Shown here: one piece after another, positions 9,413 through 20,964 of the stretch | Numbering within the stretch: position 1 is the stretch's first letter | How the letters are laid out: each line of letters begins with the position of its first letter | From: Ichthyophis bannanicus | Lineage: Eukaryota; Chordata; Amphibia; Gymnophiona; Ichthyophiidae | NCBI GenBank assembly: GCA_033557465.1 | Contig: CM066035.1 | Coordinates: forward strand, 907,091,309 to 907,155,308 | Reading direction: 5' to 3' | Length of the DNA: 64,000 nt | Translations under genes and position numbers: made by a program | The notes under the pieces: generated by a model | Database searches by the model: none | What the model was told of the DNA's origin: nothing | The model's input: only the letters and a program-made list of their open reading frames with translations

Positions 9413-11252
9413 ATGGCTGCCAGCAGGTTTAAAAAGTGTGATCGGTGTAAAAGATTAATGTCTCTCACCGACACGCACGACTGCTGTATCTGCTGCCTCC
9501 GGCCCAATCATGACCCGAAGGTCTGTGGCCCATGTGGTCAGATGTCTTCCAAGGCACTTAGAAGTAGGCAGCAGCAGCGTGAAAGGATTTTCTCCGAGTT
9601 CGCATCCACCCGGGTCCGGACCTCTTCAGAAGCCTCGATGTCTCAGGAGCTATCTGACTCCGAACATCGTCGGGTCTCTTCTGAGCGGGGGTCTCGCTCA
9701 CGGAAACACCGGAGGAAGAAGAAACCTGCGAGGGCGGCGGCGTTGGATGCCTCTGATCGGCCTGGATCCTCGCGGGCCAGGTCACGGAGTCCTGACCGCC
9801 GCCCCGGGTCCTTGGAGTCAGAGCGACCTGCAAAAGTGCCTCGCACAGAGCCGGAGATGCCGAGGAAGGTAACTGCTGCTGTCCTCGTTGACTCTCTTCC
9901 GGTAGAACCGGAGCCGGGCCCGACAGCGTCAGGACCTGACCCGGAGGCTGCGGAACCTTCTGAGCTCGGTCTAAGGTTGGCGGCCCTGGAGTGCAGCATG
10001 CCTGCCTTCATAGAGCAGCAGTGGGCGCTGATGGCCGGTCTCACCGGTCCTTCCGCCCCTACCACCGGGACCTCGACGTCCAAATCGACCCCGGAGGCCA
10101 AGCCAGTCCTTCTCTTCGGACTCGGGTCGAACCTCGGCCGAGGTCTCCCTTGACCTCCCGTTCGGGACCGAGGTCATCGACACCGGTGCCCTCGGCCCTT
10201 GGCATCGGGGCAGTCGAGACCAAAGCCCTCATGGCTGGAGGACTCGGCATGGGAAACGGAAGATGAGCAGTCCCCGGGCACCCGCTGGGTTCCGAGCCTC
10301 GGAGAAGGTCTCCCCCCCCCCCCCCCCGAGGATACCCGGCAGACGCCGAGGGGCTCGAAGCCCTCCAGCATGACTTTCCCCCTCGGGAAGCCCTTACAGT
10401 ACCAGTTCCTCTGATGTTGGAACGGCTGATGCTCTGCATGTGGGAGTCACCGGCCTCGATGCCGGTTCTCAGCAAGCGGGTTGATTCCATCTGTCGAGTC
10501 CGCAAGAGCCCTGGGTTCTAGAAAGCACAGCTGCCGCAAAACTCCATGGTTGTGGAATTGGCCATGCACAGGCTCAAGAGCCAAAAAATGCACTCCTTGG
10601 TGCCTCCTGGCAGGGAAGCCTGGAACCTGGACGCCCTCGGCAGAAAGTGCTACCAGGGCTCGATGCTGTCATGCCGAGTCCAAACATACCAGCTGTACAT
10701 GGGCATGTACTTGCGGGACCTGGCAAAGGAGATTGCCGGGTTTGTAGCTGGCCTCTCTGAGAAACCCTTGCAATGCTTCAAGAACTTTTCCACAGGGATT
10801 TGGGAGTGCTCGAAGTTAATAATTTCGAGCAGCCTATGACGGCTTCGAGGCCTCGGCCCAAGTAGCTGCAGCCAGCATCTGTGCCCGCTGCCAGGCGTGG
10901 CTAATGTCGTCGGACCTGGAGCCATGGGTTCAGGACAAGTTGGTAAATGTCCCTTGCCGAGGTGACAACCTCTTTGGAAACCCATGATGAGAAGGCTGCT
11001 GAAATTGAGTCCGAGTACTTGACCCGGACAAGACTATCCAAGAAGACGTCTGCCCCTTCTAAAAAGAAGGGCTCGGGTAAAAAGCCCTTTTTTCCGAGGA
11101 AGGGTGCTGCTTACCGCAACTACTCCACTCAACAGGCCTCCCCAGCTCGCCCACAGGGGCAGCAGGCCAAGGGACAGGGGCATGGCCCACGTAAGCAGAA
11201 GACCCCCAAACCTCCAGCCCCGGGTCCAACCCAGCCGGGAGGGGACTTTTGA
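9413..11252 (+). pseudogene. gag: DIRS B1 gag (frameshifted)
   Basis: Starts MAASRFKKCDRCKRLMS with CxxC, then 'DTHDCCICCLRPNHDPKV' and 'CGPC', a Cys/His-rich probable zinc ribbon (residues 9-45) shared by all B and C gags. A long Ser/Arg-rich segment ('RARSRSPDRRPGS') follows. The first frame ends at 10153 after a frameshift. A 16-C tract at 10312-10327, longer than the 7-C tract at the homologous site in B6, adds another. The conserved core ('TYQLYMGMYLRDLAKEI') and basic C-terminus ('KKKGSGKKPFFPRKGAAY') can be followed to the stop at 11252. It probably coats element RNA, by analogy with other DIRS first ORFs. Confidence 0.8.
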
Positions 11253-13540
11253 CTGCCAAAGCATAGTCTCTCTCCAACCAGGGGTGAGGTCTTGCACAGG
11301 AGGAAGGATAAGTCTGTACGCCCACAGGTGGCCAACAATCACCACAGATACCTGGGTCCTTCAAATAGTCCAAAGGGGCTATTTGCTCCACTTCAACCAG
11401 GTACCTCCCTTCTTCTTTCCAGGAGAGCCTCTCAGACCCCCTCTACACAGGGACCACCTCTTGCAGGAGTTGGCTGGTCTTCTACATGATCAGGTGGTGG
11501 AACCAATGCCCCACCACCTGTAGGGACAAGGCTTCTACTCCAGGTATTTTCTGATACCAAAGAGAACAGGGGGCCTCAGACCCATCCTCAACATTCGAAA
11601 CTTAAACAAGTTCCTGGTGAGGGAAATGTTCAAGATGCTTTCCCTTGGAATATTGCTGCCTTACCTCCACCAGGGAGATTGGCTATGCTCCTTAGACCTA
11701 AGGATACCTACGCGCACATCCTCATACATCCAGACCACAGGCAATTTCTCAGATTTGTAGTGAGAGGAAACCATTTTCAGTACAGATTATTACCATTTGG
11801 CTTAGCCTCTGCTCCCAGAGTGTTTACCAAATGCCTGGCGGTAGTGGCGGCCTTCCTCAGGAGCCAAGGGATTTTTGTCTTCCCTTACCTGGACAACTAG
11901 CTCATCAGGGCCTAGTCGCCTCAGAAGGCCCAACAGGCCACAGCTCGCACTATCAACATGCTACAGAGTTTAGGCTTTGTCATAAATCAGGCAAAGTCCA
12001 CTTTGCTCCCCACTCAAAACTTAGAGTTCGTAGGAGCAAGACTAGACACCCTTCGGGCAAGAGTTTTCCTGCCGGAGGACAGGGCACAGAGACTTCTGGC
12101 ACTGGTGCACCAAGTCAGCCACAAGTCTCAGATCTCAGCGAGACACTTTCTACGCCTCCTGGGCCACATGGCCTCCATGGTACGTGTGATCCCAAACGCC
12201 CGTCTCCACATGAGGACAGCTCAGTGGTGCCTCAGAGATCAGTAGACACAAGCCACTTGATGACTCCGAGATAGGATCAGAGTGTCCAAACGACTAATGA
12301 AGTCGTTGGCGTGGTGGCTTTTGCCACCCAACCTGCTCGAGGGAGTGCCTTTTCAGCCTCCCTCGCACACAAGAGTGCTGACGACATATGCCTCCTTGCT
12401 GGGCTTGGGAGCCCATTGCCAAGGATCATGCACTCAGGGGTTGTGGTCTCCTCAGGAGAGTACACACCAAATCAACCTCTTAGCACTTCGGGCAATTCGC
12501 CTAGCTCTTCAAACCTTCTGTCATGTTCTCTCACAGCAGTCGTTCTTGGTGCAGACCGACAGTCAGGTAGTGATGTTCTACGTGAACAAGCAGGGAGGTG
12601 CAGGGTCCCGTCTCCTATGTCAGGAGCACTGTTCCCTCTAAGCTGTGCGCGTGTGCGCGCGCACACACCTCGCTGAGCGAGCGCACATACTTTACAACAG
12701 AGCACACAAAAATTACGGTTCTGATTCTGATAGAAAACAACACAGACGTCTTAAAATTTAAAAGTTGTGATTGTAATTACTAGAAATTTTCCGCTTCATT
12801 TAGTAATCATCTATTTTCATTTAATTTGATTAAAATCAATGTGGTGTACATACTGTATTCTGACCTGTAGTCAAATTTTAAAGTATATAACTCCGAGTGT
12901 CATTATGTGACGCACAAAAATTTAACCTTCCTTCAAAAGCTGCACAGCTGATATTTTATGCGCACACAGCCTACAGAAAATTAGAGGGAACATTGGTCAG
13001 GAGACACTCAACCTGTGCTCCTTTGCAATCAGGCAGGGTATGTCCCTCAATGCAGTTTACCTGCCAGGTCAGGAGAACTTCCTAGCAGACAAGCTAAGCA
13101 GGATTCTTCAACCTCACGAGTGACAACTGAATCTGGAAGTGGCCCAGCAGATCTTCCACTGTTGGAGGCATCCGTCCATAGATGTCTTTGCCAGTCCGCA
13201 AAATCACCAGTTGCCCAGCTTTTGCTCCAGACAGCCACACCCTCAGAGGGTGGCTGCAGATGCATTTCTGATCTCATGGTCAGGGGTCCTCATGTATGCG
13301 TTTCCTCCCACGCTTTTGGTGGCCCGGACTCTGTTCAAAATCCTTCAGGACAAGGCCTCTGTCATTCTGGTAGCCCCCAGATGGCCGAGGCAGCCTTGGT
13401 TTCCTCTTCTCCTTGAGCTGTCAGTGGAAATCCCCACTCCCGCTGGGGACGCAGCCCAACCTCCTGTCCCAGGAGCAGGGCTCGCTCTTACATCCCAACC
13501 TCAGGTCCCTCAACCAGATGGCATGGCTGCTGAAAGGGTA
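11253..13540 (+). pseudogene. pol: DIRS B1 pol: RT/RNase H/DAM-like (several breaks)
   Basis: RT starts within the gag end (an open frame from 11104) with 'LYAHRWPTITTDTWVLQIV', then a stop at 11521. 'RPILNIRNLNKFLV' follows. A frameshift lies in motif A, where 'LCSLDLR' is broken near 11700, and the YxDD box reads 'FPYLDN' followed by a stop. RNase H fragments ('INLLALRAIRLAL', 'VQTDSQVVMFYVNKQGG') run to about 12620, where a hAT MITE interrupts. The DAM-like block resumes after 13003 ('IDVFASPQNHQLPSFCSR' to 'ILVAPRWPRQPWFPLLL'). The catalytic Asp pair is not intact, so this copy is dead. Confidence 0.8.
12627..12995. mobile_element. hAT-type MITE, 369 bp
   Basis: Terminal inverted repeats 'cactgttccctctaa' and 'ttagagggaacattg', flanked by a perfect 8-bp duplication 'gtcaggag' at 12619-12626 and 12996-13003. 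An 8-bp target duplication with CA...TG ends is the hAT signature. The interior is A/T-rich with no ORF, and a (GT/GC) purine-pyrimidine run lies near the left end. It interrupts B1 pol and so is younger than B1. Confidence 0.85.
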
Positions 13541-14539
13541 GTGCTGGCGCCTTTCCTCCTACCTAAGAATGTTGAAGACGTGTTACTGGCCTCAAGGAGA
13601 CAGTCCACTAGAAAACCTATGCCTTTAAGTGGCGCAGGTTTGAGGTGTGGTGTACCCAGCACAATGAAAAAACCTTTTGCTTGCCTTGTACCAGTAGTAT
13701 TGCAGTACTTGCTTCACCTCTCAGAATTAGGTCTTAAGTCTAACTCTGTCAGGGTCCACCTGAGTGCTTTGTCAGCACACCACTCTCCAGTAGAAGGACA
13801 ACCTCTTTCGGCTCACCCCTTGGTATCCAGATTCCTTAGAGGTCTACTTCTACTAAAACCCCCGGTTCGTCCCCGGCAACCAAGTGGGATTTGAATGTGG
13901 TCTTGGAGCAGCTTACTCGCCCACCTTTTGAGCCAATGTCTACTTGCCATCTGCTCTTCCTTTCCTGGAAGGTGCTCTTCCTGGTGGCACTCACATCTGC
14001 CAGACGAGTGAGTGAGCTGCAAGCTCTTGTTTTGGATAGACCGTACACAAGGTTTTATAGAAACAGAGTGCACCCACCCCAAGTTCCTTCCGAAAGTGGT
14101 CTCTTCGTTCCACCTCAACCAAGAGGTGGTTCTTCCAACTTTCTCCAGGACCAAGCAGGAAGTCAGTCCTCATATATGGGTGACGTCGGCGCCGACAGAG
14201 CCCTCACGGAGCAATTTCCCCAGCTTTCAAAGAAAGCCTTTGGGAATTGCAGCGCATGCGCGGTCCCCTTCCCGCCCAAGGGTGCCATCTTGCTCAGTCT
14301 TCTTTTTTCCGTGGAGCCCTACAGACGCTGTTTGTGATCGCCGCTGAAAAAGTTGATTTTCGTTATTTTTCTTTTCTCGGATTCGACGCCGGATCCTTTT
14401 CCTGCCCGGACCCGATACACCGGTATCGAGTCCGTTCGTAATTTTTTTTGTTTTTGTCCTTCGTGACTAGCGTTCGCGCCATTTTTCATTTTCATTGGCA
14501 GCCCTGTCTTTTGACCTCGCAGGGGCCCTTTTTCCCCTG

Positions 14540-16471
14540 ATGGCTGCCAGCGGGTTTAAAAAGTGTGATCGGTGTAAGAAACTTATGTCTCTTACCGACA
14601 CACACGACTGCTGCCTCCGCTGCCTCGGACCCACTCATGACCCGATGATCTGTGGTCCGTGTGGCAAGATGTCCTCTAAAGCGTTGAGGAGTCGGCAGCA
14701 ACAAAAAGAAAGAATCTTCTCTGACTCCGCGCCCGGCCGGGCCCGGACCTCGTCAGAGGCTTCGACGTCCCGGGACTCCGGTCCTGAGCATCGTCAGAGT
14801 TCCTCTGAGCGGGGGTCTCCTGCCCGGGAACATCATCGGAAGAAGAAACCCGCGGGGGCGGCGTCGGTGGACGCTGCTGGTTCCTCGAGGGCCAGGTCGC
14901 ATAGCCCCGATAGCCGTCCCGGGTCCTCCGAGTCGGAGAGGCCTTCGAAACTTCCTCGTCTCGAGATGGAGTCTCCTAGACACGTGAGTACTGTAGTCCT
15001 CGTGGACTCACCTCCGAAGGAGCCGACGTCAGGCCCGATGCCTTCGGGGCCCGAGTCGGGGGCTGCTGGGTCTCCTGAGCTCGGACTCAGGTTGACTGCC
15101 TTGGAGAGCAGTTTCGCTGCCTTCATGGACCAGCAGCGGGCATTGATCGCTGGCCTCGCCGGTGCATCTGCCCCGACCACCGGGATGTCGACGTCCAAGT
15201 CGATCCCGGAGACCGAGCCGATCCTCGAGTCCATGCGAACTGGAGTCGATCCTCGGTCACGATCTCCCTCGGCCTCCCGTTCGGGACCGAGGTTGTCGAC
15301 GCCAACACCCTCGGCGTCGGGGCGGAAGGCATCGGTGCTCGCCTGACCGGAGCCGCTCGATTCCTCCTCCGAGGAATCAGCCTGGGAGACGGAGGACGAA
15401 GAGTCACCCAGTACTTTTCGGACTCGGTGCGTCCCATCGGACTCGCCCGAGTCCGAACCTCGGAGACGGTCCCCCCCGGAGGACACCCGGTTCTCGGACT
15501 TCGTGCGGGATATGGCCAAGGCCTTGGCATTCCCCACGGATCCCGAGGAGGAGCCTCGAGCCGAAGAGCTCGATGCCCTCCAGTATGACTCTCCCCCGAA
15601 GGAGGCCTTTACTGTACCGGTTCCTCCGATGCTGGAGCGACTTCTCTTCCGCATGTGGGAGAGCCCGGCGTCGGCGCCGGTGTTAAGCAAGCGGGTCGAT
15701 TCCATTTATCGAGTCCGCAAGAGCCCTGGGTTCCAAAAGGCACAACTACCGCACCATTCCATGGTGGTGGAATCGGCCATGCATCGACTCAAGAGTCAAA
15801 AGTTGCACTCCTCGGTGCCTCCCGGCCGGGAGGCCCGGAACCTGGATGCCCTCGGTAGGAAGTGCTTCCAGGGCTCTATGCTTGCTTATCGAGTCCAGAC
15901 CTACCAGCTCTATATGGGCATGTATCTCCGAGACCTGGCAAAAGAAATTGCCGGGTTCTCTGCTGGTTTCTCCGAGGAACCTTTGCAGAGGTTCCAAGCC
16001 TTGTCCACTGGTATTCGAGAGTGCTCGAAGTTTATCTCTCGAGCAGCCTACGATGGCTTCGAAGCATCGGCTCGAGTAGCCGGAGCCGGCATCGGTGCCC
16101 GCCGACAGGCTTGGCTTCAGTCATCCGACCTCGAGCCATGGGTACAGGACAAGTTGGTCGATGTCCCCTGCAGAGGTGAAAACCTCTTTGGCAAGCCCAT
16201 GGCTGAAAAGGCTGCACGGATCGAGACCAAGACTCTGACCAGGACTCGGCTGTCCAGAAAAACCTCTGCCCCTTCTCATAAGAAGAAGGGCTCGGGGAAA
16301 AAGCCCTTTTACCCGAGGAAGACAGCTGCCTATAAACAATACCCTCATTATCAGGCCTCAACAGCTCCCCAACAGGGTCAGCAGGCCAAGGGACGGTGTA
16401 ATGGATCCCGTAGGCAGCAGGCCCCCAAGCCCACAACACAGGCCCCTGCTCAGCAGGGTGGGGGTTTTTGA
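14540..16471 (+). pseudogene. gag: DIRS B2 gag (one nonsense codon)
   Basis: Starts MAASGFKKCDRCKKLMS. The Cys/His zinc module at residues 9-45 includes 'DCCLRCLGPTHDPMICGPC'. Ser/Arg-rich and acidic segments follow, then the conserved 'VRDMAKALAF' core (written MRDMAKALAF in this copy), 'PHHSMVVESAMHRLKSQK' and a Lys-rich tail. The whole 1.9 kb stays in one frame except for TGA at 15344-15346. The B6 copy has CGA (Arg) there, a C-to-T change at a CpG. The pol frame overlaps the 3' end. This is close to a complete 643-codon gag. Confidence 0.85.
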
Positions 16472-19412
16472 CTCCGTCAGCATAGCCTCTTCCCCTCCGC
16501 TGGTTTCTCTCAGCACAGGAGGCCGGCTGATCCACTTTGCCCACAGGTGGTCAGCAATCACATCAGATACCTGGGTGCTTCATATAGTTCAGAAGGGCTT
16601 TCTTCTACACTTTCACCAGGTACCTCCCTCCTACTTTCCAGGGGAGCCTCCAAGACTCCCTCTGCACAGGGACCTACTCCTTCAGGAGTTAGCAAGTCTT
16701 CTTCAGGAATAGGCTGTGGAACCAGTGCCCCACCACCTGAAAGGTCAAGGCTTTTATTCCAGGTACTTTCTGATACCAAAACGAACAGGAGGCCTCAGAC
16801 CCATCTTGGACTTGCGAAACCTCAACAAGTTCCTGGCAAGGGAAAAGTTCAAGATGCTTACCCTTGGAATCCTGCTGCCCTACCTCCAGCAGGGAGACTG
16901 GCTATGCTCCTTAGATCTGAAGGATGCCTATACTCACATCCTTATTCATCCAGACCACAGACAATATCTCAGGTTTGTTGTGGGAGGAAATCATTACCAG
17001 TACAGAGTACTGCCCTTTGGCCTATCCTCCGCCCCCAGGGTGTTCACCAAATGCCTAGCAGTGGTGGCGGCCTATCTAAGACTTCAAGGCCTCTTTGTAT
17101 TTCCATACCTGGACGACTGGCTCATCAGGGCCCAGTCTTCCCAAGAGGCCACTCATCGCACTGTGACTCTGCTCCAGCACTTGGGATTTGTCATAAACTT
17201 TGCAAAGTCCACTTTGCTCCCCTCTCAAAATCTCAAATTCATCGGTGCAAGGTTGAACACACTTCAGGCGCAGGCCTTTCTGCCTCTAGACAGGGCGAAC
17301 AGGCTCATGGATCTCACCAGCCACTTTCGCAGGAATTCCCTGGTCTTTGCCAGGCAATTTCTGAGACTGCTCGGCCATATGGCTTCCACAGTCCATGTAA
17401 CCCCCAATGCCCGCCTGAACATGCGACCTGCTCAGTGGTGCCCTCGCACTCAATGGCATCAGGCCACGGGGAGCCTGACAGACTCAGTACAGGTATCCAA
17501 CCTCCTGGTCTCTTCTCTGCAGTGGTGGCTTCATCTGCCAAACCTAGTGCTGGGAGTGGATTTTCAATCTCCTCCGCCTTCTCAGGTGCTGACAACCGAT
17601 GCTTCTCTCCTGGGTTGGGGAGCACATTGCCAAGGGACATGTACTCAAGGCCTCTGGAGTCCTTGGGAGTCTGCTCAGCAGATAAACTTCCTGGAGCTCA
17701 GAGCCATCCGTCTAGCTCTGCGAGCCTTCTCCCACCTCACGTCTCACCAGTCTGTGCTGGTCCAGACGGACAATCAAGTTGCAATTTTCTACGTGAACAA
17801 ACAAGGCAGCACAGGCTCCTTCCTTCTCTGTCAGGAGGTACAAAAATTGTGCTCATGGGCCGTCCGCCACCGCATCCTCCTCAAAGCTGTCTATCTCCCA
17901 GGTCTGGAAAATTACCTGGCAGACAAGCTGAGCAGGATCCTCCAACCACACGAGTGGAGATTGGATCCGTTGGTGGTTCAGCGGATCTTTCTCAAGTGGG
18001 GCCTCCCCACCATGGATCTGTTTGCCAGTCCTCTGAACCGGCAACTTCCCAGATTCTGCTCTCGACAGCCGCATCCTCTCAGAGTAGCGGTGGATGCTTT
18101 TCTGATTCCATGGTCCACAGGCCTCTTGTATGCCTTTCCTCCCATGCCACTGGTGTCTCGCACACTCTTCAAGGTTCTCAGAGACAGAGCCTCGCTGATC
18201 CTCGTAGCTCCCCGGTGGCCGAAACAGCCCTGGTTCCCGCTTCTGATGCAGCTGGCGGTGGACACTCCTCTTCCTCTGGGGTTTCAACCCGATCTCCTTT
18301 CACAGGATCAGGGGACTCTCCTACACCCCAACCCTCCGGTCCCTTCATCTGATGGCCTGGCTGCTGAAAGGGTAGTCCTTGCTCCCCTCCTGCTGCCTCG
18401 GGATGTGGAAGAGGTCGTCTTGGCCTCCAGGCGGCCCTCCACCCGGAAGTCCTACGCTCTTAAGTGGCGCCGGTTCTCCGTGTGGTGTGCTCAGCAGTCT
18501 GAGAATCCCTTCTCCTGCTTGGTGGCAGTGGTCTTGCAATATTTGCTTTACCTCTCCAATCTGGGCCTTAAGTCCAACTCTGTCAGGGTCCACCTCAGTG
18601 CTCTATCTGCGCATCACGCACTGGTGGATGGCAGGCCTCTTTCCAACCACCCTTTGGTGGCTCATTTTCTCCGAGGCCTCCTCCTCCTTAAGCCTCCTTT
18701 GCGCCCACCAGCCCCTGAATGGGATCTGAATGTGGTCTTGCAGCGGATTACCTGTCCGCCCTTTGAACCTATGGCTACCTGCCCTCTTCATTTTCTTTCC
18801 TGGAAAACCTTGTTTTTGGTAGCCCTTACCTCTGCTAGGCGCGTTAGTGAACTGCAGGCCCTAGTGTCTGATCCTCCTTACACTAGGTTCTACAGGAATA
18901 GGGTAGTCTTACGGACTCACCCTACGTTTCTTCCTAAAGTGGTTTCTACTTTTCATCTTAACCAGGAGGTGGTTCTTCCAACCTTCTTTCCCAGGCCGCA
19001 CTCCAGCCGGGCTGAGGTGGTCCTGCATACCCTGGACTGTAGGAGGGCCTTGTCCTTCTACCTTGACCGTACGCGGGAGCATAGGAGGGCTGTTCAGCTC
19101 TTCGTTTCTTTTGACCCCAATAAATTGGGGCTACCTGTCTCCAAGCGTACTTTGTCCATTTGGGTTGCTGACTGTATCGCTTGGGCTTATGGGGCAGCAG
19201 GCCTCTCGTTGGAGGGTCGTGTCACGGCTCATCATGTAAGGGCGAAGGCTGCGTCAGTGGCTCATCTCCGCTCTGTTCCGTTGGCAGACATCTGCCGGGC
19301 CGCTACTTGGTCTTCAAGCCAGACTTTTGCGGCCCATTACTGCCTGGAGAGGGAGTCCCGCAGGGACAGTGCTTTTGGTCAGGCAGTCCTCCATAATCTC
19401 TTTGAGGTTTAG
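16401..19412 (+). pseudogene. pol-yr: DIRS B2 fused pol-YR frame (one nonsense codon)
   Basis: After TAG at 16710-16712 the frame is open for 898 codons (16716-19412). It holds RT ('LRPILDLRNLNKFL', 'LCSLDLKDAYTHILIHP', 'LPFGLSSAPRVFTK', 'FPYLDDWLIRA'), RNase H ('TTDASLLGWGAHC', 'INFLELRAIRLAL', 'QTDNQVAIFYVNKQG') and the DAM-like block ('MDLFASPLNRQLPRFCSR'). It then runs straight into YR ('ARRVSELQALV', 'TAHHVRAK', 'AAHYCLERE'). In B6 and other copies pol and YR are overlapping ORFs in different frames. B2 has one extra C near 18336 ('aaccctccgg' against 'aacctccgg' in B6), which joins them. The N-terminal part overlaps gag. Confidence 0.85.
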
Positions 19413-19550
19413 GCAACTCATACCCTCTGGCCCTGATGTTGGGCTACCGGTCGGGGGCGTTTTCAGAGAAGATTCCTTCCTTCTGTGCTACTGAGCTAGA
19501 GGGAGCTCATTTTTCCGCTTGAGGTCTCCGGTAGCCTTAAGCTATGGAGT

Positions 19551-19648
19551 CCCATATGTGAGGACTGACTTCCTGCTTGGTCCTGGAGAAAGAGTAGTTA
19601 CTCACCTGTAACAGGTGTTCTCCAGGAGCAGCAGGAATCAGTCCTCAC
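19551..19648. repeat. B2 internal complementary region
   Basis: 'ctgcttggtcctggagaaag' complements the left end and 'gtagttactcacctgtaaca' complements the right end, joined head to tail. Confidence 0.9.
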
Positions 19649-19733
19649 AACCCTCCCTCCTCCTCTCGGAGTTGCATTCATATGATTTATTTTGCTAATT
19701 TTTTTGCTGTCTTTTAGCTATGTCATCAGACTG

Positions 19734-19912
19734 AGCAAGATGGCACCCTTGGGCGGGAAGGGGACCGCGCATGCACGCTGCAATTCCCAAAGGCTTTCTT
19801 TGAAAGCTGGGGAAATTGCTCCGCGAGGGCTCCGTCGGCGCCGACGTCACCCATATGTGAGGACTGATTCCTGCTGCTCCTGGAGAACACCTGTTACAAG
19901 TGAGTAACTACT
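19734..19912. repeat. B2 right inverted terminal repeat
   Basis: Complement of 14141-14294, plus a right-end-specific tail ending 'gttacaagtgagtaactact'. Confidence 0.85.
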
Positions 19913-20486
19913 CTTTCTTTCCCAGACCACATGCCAGCCAGGCAGAGGTGGTCCTGCATACCCTCGATTGTAAGAGGGCGTTAGCCTTCTACCTGGAGCG
20001 TACGCGGAGACATTGAAGGGCTACTCAGCTCTTTGTCTTTTATGACCCCAGTAGGCTGGGCTACCTGTCTCCAAGCGCACGTTGTCCCCCTGGGTGGCAG
20101 ACTGCATTGCCTGGGTGTACAGGACAGCTGACCTCCCCTTGCAGGGTCGAATCACGGCCCACCGTGTCAGGGCTAAGGCCGCATCAGTGGCTCATTTCCA
20201 CTCTGTTCCGCTGGCAGACATCTGCTGGGCTGCCACCTGGTCTTCAGGCCAGACGTTTGCAGCCCATTACTGCTTGGATAGGGAGTCCCGACGGGACAGT
20301 GCTTTCGTCCAGGTGGTACTCCGTAACCTATTTGAGGTATGGGCAACTCCTACCCTCCGGCCCTTTGGTGTCAGGATACTGGAGGTGTTGAGTTCTCTGC
20401 TGAATTCCTATCACAGCTGTGGCGGCTCTTCTAGAGGGAGCCATTTTTCAGCTATGTGTTCTCAGTAGCCTATAGCTAGGGAGTCC

Positions 20487-20580
20487 CATATGTGAGGACT
20501 GACTTTCTGCTTGTTCCTGGAGAAAGCGTAGTTACTCACCTGCAACAGGTGTTCTCCAGGGACAGCAGGAATCAGTCCTC
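20487..20580. repeat. B1 internal complementary region
   Basis: Same design as in B2, with B1-specific bases: 'cttgttcctggagaaagcgt' complements the B1 left end, where 'aggaacaag' is found. Confidence 0.85.
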
Positions 20581-20668
20581 ATGACCCTCCCTCCTCCCCT
20601 GGAGTTGCAGTCTTATCATTATTATATTTTGTTCATTTTGCCATCTCTTTAGCTATGTCATTTGACTG

Positions 20669-20848
20669 AGCAAGATGGCACCCTTGGGCGGGAAGGGGAC
20701 CGCGCATGCGTGATGCAATCCCAAAGGCTTTCTTTGAAAGCTGGGGAATTGCTCCGCACGAGGGCTCCATTGGCGCCGACGTCACCCATATATGAGGACT
20801 GATTCCTGCTGTCCCTGGAGAACACCTGTTACAGGCGAGTAACTACGC
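20669..20848. repeat. B1 right inverted terminal repeat
   Basis: Begins 'agcaagatggcacccttggg' and ends 'gttacaggcgagtaactacg'. The very next bases are the left terminus of B3. Confidence 0.85.
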
Positions 20849-20964
20849 TTTCTCCAGGAACAAGGAGGAAGGCAGTCCTTACATATGGGTGCTGACCGAG
20901 CTCACGTGGAGCGTTTCCCAGCTTTCAAAGAAAACCTTTGGGACATGCTTCCATGTATGCGTAG

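Larger units (their letters stand above)
14141..19912 (+). mobile_element. DIRS element B2, complete, nested in B1 YR
   Basis: A 5.8-kb full-length element: left ITR 14141-14294, gag, fused pol-YR frame, ICR 19551-19648 and right ITR 19734-19912. The ITRs share the variant 'gggaattgcagcgcatgcgc' and its near complement. B1's YR reads directly across the insertion. Only a few T/C bases are ambiguous at the junctions, so there is no target-site duplication, as expected for YR-mediated integration. It has just two nonsense codons, one in gag (15344-15346) and one near the pol start (16710-16712). Confidence 0.9.
13525..20337 (+). pseudogene. yr: DIRS B1 tyrosine recombinase, split by DIRS B2
   Basis: 5' part at about 13525-14140: 'ERVVLAPFLLPKNVEDVLL', 'LGLKSNSVRVHLSALSAHH' and the first catalytic Arg in 'ALTSARRVSELQALV', with indels near 13620, 13880 and 14080. 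DIRS B2 lies between 14141 and 19912. The 3' part resumes at 19914 ('VVLHTLDCKRALAFYLERT') and has a TGA at 20014-20016. It then shows the HxxR box 'AHRVRA' and Tyr in 'FAAHYCLD'. The usual stop after 'RNLFEV' is TGG here, so the last frame runs on to 20468. B4 has the same TGA at the homologous codon. Confidence 0.85.
9004..20848 (+). mobile_element. DIRS element B1, split by a hAT MITE and DIRS B2
   Basis: Its left ITR (9004-9158) carries the variant 'gggattgcatcacgcatgcg', and the right ITR at 20669-20848 carries its exact complement 'cgcatgcgtgatgcaatccc'. The two ends therefore belong together. Between them lie gag (9413-11252), pol (to about 13540, with a MITE at 12627-12995), the first part of YR (to 14140), all of DIRS B2 (14141-19912), the rest of YR, and the ICR. 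Frameshifts and stops disrupt every gene. B1's right end abuts the left end of B3 directly. Confidence 0.85.

Noticed and set aside
16547..18352. A 601-codon frame in B2
   Set aside because: Shadow of the pol frame: Ser/Pro/Gly-rich with no homology to the other copies' proteins. B6 has the same shadow at 48699-50114.
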